A DNA stretch of 7,190 nucleotides from Clostridiales bacterium. Lineage in GTDB: Bacteria; Bacillota; Clostridia; Oscillospirales; Oscillospiraceae. This document shows positions 5,614-7,190 of this stretch, one piece after another. The notes beneath the pieces are model-generated. The model saw only the letters and a program-made list of their open reading frames with translations, ran no database searches and had not been told where the DNA came from. Position numbers and translations under genes: made by a program. The DNA lies in the NCBI GenBank assembly GCA_021200895.1, contig JAJQFX010000169.1:1-7190 (forward strand), read 5' to 3'. Each line of letters begins with the position of its first letter. Positions within the stretch are counted from its first letter, which is position 1.

Positions 5614-7190
5614 TTACCCGGCGTTGAACAGCGGGGAAAGGGCGTCCGCGTACTCCTGGAAAATCTCCAGCAGGAAGGCGTTCCAATGGCGGGCGTCCTG
5701 GGTGCTGCTGCCGAACACATAGTCCTCCTGGCCGTAGTCAATGACGTCGAAGCCGGGAATGGCTTTGCTGGCCCCCGCCGTGCGGTAGGAGACGGCGTCC
5801 GCCAGGGAGAAGGAGACGCTGGTGATGTCAGAGTAATCCACCCAGCCGCTGAGGTCGGTGCCGGTGGCCTCGGTGGCGGTGCCGTTGGTTGTCTGAGTCT
5901 CGGCGGCGGGGGTTTCAACTGCTACGCCGCCTGCGTACTCGGCATACATCTGGTCAACGTAGAGGGAGAAGGAGCTGCTGAAAATCTCAGAGGGCACATG
6001 GCCGCCGTCCCACTGCCACTCGATCTCGCAGTCGGTGCCGCTGTTCAGCCAGGCGATTTGCAGGTTCAGGGAGGAGAACATGGACATATCCCCTTCGGAG
6101 GCGCCCATGAGGATACGGGTCCAGGCGGGGCTTTCCGTTCCCTCGTCCCCGATATAGTTCAGGGGGTTGTACAGGGAGACCAGGTTGTTGCCGTACTCGT
6201 CCCCGGCCTCCAGTTCCGCGATGTCGGCGGCGTAGGCTTCCACCATCTCCTCATAAGTGGAATAGTTGGCGGAGTCGGTGCTGCTGCCTGCGGCCTGGGT
6301 GGTGCCTGCGTCGGGGGTGCCCACGTCCATGGTGTCCCCGCTGGTGTCCACATTCTCGTTGGTGATGGAGGAGGCGCTGTCCGCCCCGCCGTCCGGCAGG
6401 CTGTCGGTATCCACATCATCCGGCAGCTCGCCGTCGGTCAGACCTTCGCTGTCCGTATCGCCGCCGGGGAAGCCGCCCATGCCGCCTCTGCCGGTGGTGC
6501 CGCCATCGGGCAGGCTGTCGGCGTCAACGCCGTCCGGCAATTCACCGTCGGCCAGGCCGCTGGCGTCAGCGCCGCCCGGCAGGCTGTCCGTGTCCATATC
6601 GCCGGGCAGCTCGCCGTCAGCACTATCTCCTCTGCCGCCGGCGAAGTCCGCCGCGCCGTTCATGCCGCTGGGCAGGTCGCCGCTCATGCCGCCGCTGCTG
6701 GAGGCCGTGTAGCGGCCCTCCAGGAAGGCTTCCGCCTTGTCCTCGGTGGTCATGGCGGCTACTTCCTCATCGGAGAGGGCGTTGCCGTCGGTGTCGAACC
6801 AGGTCCAGCCGTCGGCATAGTCCAGATTGTCCAGATACCACTGGAGGTTGGAGACGAACTCCGCCAGATACAGGTCGAGGTAGGTTCCGCCGTAGCCGTT
6901 GGTGTCGGCGTACAGTTCCTCGTCATACTCGATGGTCAGGGCGATGGTGCTGGTCAGTTCCCCGTCCCCATCCAGGTCGAAGCCTACGTCGGCTTCCTCC
7001 ACGGTCAGGTTCTGCCCGTTGATATACTCCATATAGGCTTCGGAGAGGTACTCCGCCAGCTGGGCCTGGAAGTCGGAGCCGAAGGTGTAATCGGTATCCA
7101 GGCAGTACTCAAAGGCCATGGCCATGTCCGCCTCATACAGGGAGGTGATGGCGCTGTAGGCGATGCAGCCCCAGGCCCCGTCGGACAGCT
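5614..7190 (-). CDS. Alpha/beta hydrolase, tannase/feruloyl-esterase-like (C-terminal part; N-terminus beyond right edge)
   Basis: The frame is open to the window edge, 21 codons past the Met at 7125, and those codons (with YSAITSLYEADMA across the junction) fit the conserved block after the nucleophile elbow of this family. The Met is therefore internal. Numbering from it (503 residues): an acidic lid-like region with two EF-hand-like loops (50-61, 111-122); a Gly/Asp/Pro-rich repeat insertion (about 142-285); YNPLNYIG (319-326); GASEGDMS with probable catalytic Asp346; and WDGGH with probable catalytic His376. A Thr/Ala-rich linker (about 402-425) leads to a C-terminal module with PGFDVID, VFG and DARHW motifs (457-481). 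By memory, clostridial 'subtype B tannase' proteins share these blocks but place the FD...RH module before the Asp and His. Such proteins are usually exported lipoproteins; the signal is outside the window. Substrate unknown, with aromatic esters only a guess. Convergent with the GlsB-family gene. Confidence 0.75.
   Translation of the reverse strand, partial: LSDGAWGCIAYSAITSLYEADMAMAFEYCLDTDYTFGSDFQAQLAEYLSEAYMEYINGQNLTVEEADVGFDLDGDGELTSTIALTIEYDEELYADTNGYGGTYLDLYLAEFVSNLQWYLDNLDYADGWTWFDTDGNALSDEEVAAMTTEDKAEAFLEGRYTASSSGGMSGDLPSGMNGAADFAGGRGDSADGELPGDMDTDSLPGGADASGLADGELPDGVDADSLPDGGTTGRGGMGGFPGGDTDSEGLTDGELPDDVDTDSLPDGGADSASSITNENVDTSGDTMDVGTPDAGTTQAAGSSTDSANYSTYEEMVEAYAADIAELEAGDEYGNNLVSLYNPLNYIGDEGTESPAWTRILMGASEGDMSMFSSLNLQIAWLNSGTDCEIEWQWDGGHVPSEIFSSSFSLYVDQMYAEYAGGVAVETPAAETQTTNGTATEATGTDLSGWVDYSDITSVSFSLADAVSYRTAGASKAIPGFDVIDYGQEDYVFGSSTQDARHWNAFLLEIFQEYADALSPLFNAG
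6385..6618 (-). repeat. Imperfect acidic tandem repeats inside the hydrolase
   Basis: Three copies of a DGELPxxxDxDSLPxGG unit at 6550-6618, 6493-6549 and 6385-6435. Copies 1 and 2 are spaced by 69 bp (23 codons), copies 2 and 3 by 114 bp (38 codons). The longer spacing is due to a Gly-Met-rich insert (GRGGMGGFPGG). Repeats are visible in the DNA as well (shared GGCAGGCTGTC at 6395, 6509 and 6578), which suggests recent expansion by duplication. Confidence 0.85.

Noticed and set aside
6266..6712. Plus-strand Pro/Ser-rich open frame opposite the hydrolase repeats
   Set aside because: It is the mirror of the Asp/Gly-rich repeat codons; repeats keep all frames open.

Overview
The window is GC-rich DNA (stems, codons and spacers are dominated by G/C) that reads like a chromosome segment of a gut-type Firmicute, most likely a clostridial Oscillospiraceae-like lineage. 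That placement is an inference from gene order, the style of the MraZ, RsmH and PBP proteins, and the high-GC, acidic-protein codon use. No sequence search was possible.

Left and centre (1-4907, minus strand): the head of a division and cell wall (dcw) operon, read right to left. It starts with a well-formed promoter and a phased set of MraZ operator repeats, followed by mraZ (GTG start), rsmH, an FtsL-like membrane protein, a class B penicillin-binding protein with two PASTA domains (FtsI/PBP2B/SpoVD type), and then a fifth gene that overlaps the end of the PBP gene and runs off the left edge. The fifth gene aligns by eye with the central ATPase domain of MurE-type Mur ligases. It has no N-terminal UDP-sugar domain and its P-loop has lost the lysine, so it may be a degenerate Mur ligase relative. 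The gaps between genes hold two strong inverted repeats: a perfect 11-bp stem between mraZ and rsmH, and a perfect 12-bp stem whose loop contains the upstream candidate start codon of the PBP gene.

Middle right (4838-5613): a 365-bp divergent intergenic region, then a plus-strand gene for an 83-residue three-helix membrane protein of the transglycosylase-associated/GlsB/YeaQ family. It has its own extended -10 promoter, a stem-loop at the predicted 5' end of its mRNA, and a very strong rho-independent terminator.

Right (5614-7190, minus strand): the C-terminal part of a large alpha/beta hydrolase related to tannase/feruloyl-esterase-like enzymes, convergent with the small membrane protein gene. 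The nucleophile region lies beyond the right edge. The visible part has EF-hand-like acidic loops, an Asp/Gly/Pro-rich repeat insertion, the probable catalytic Asp and His, and a C-terminal module that in the tannase-like proteins I remember lies before the Asp/His, not after.

Functionally, the left two thirds is one co-regulated set for septal peptidoglycan synthesis and cell division: MraZ autorepressor, ribosome methylation by RsmH, FtsL scaffold and PBP transpeptidase. The membrane protein and the hydrolase are separate transcription units. I see no mobile element, tRNA, rRNA or CRISPR array.
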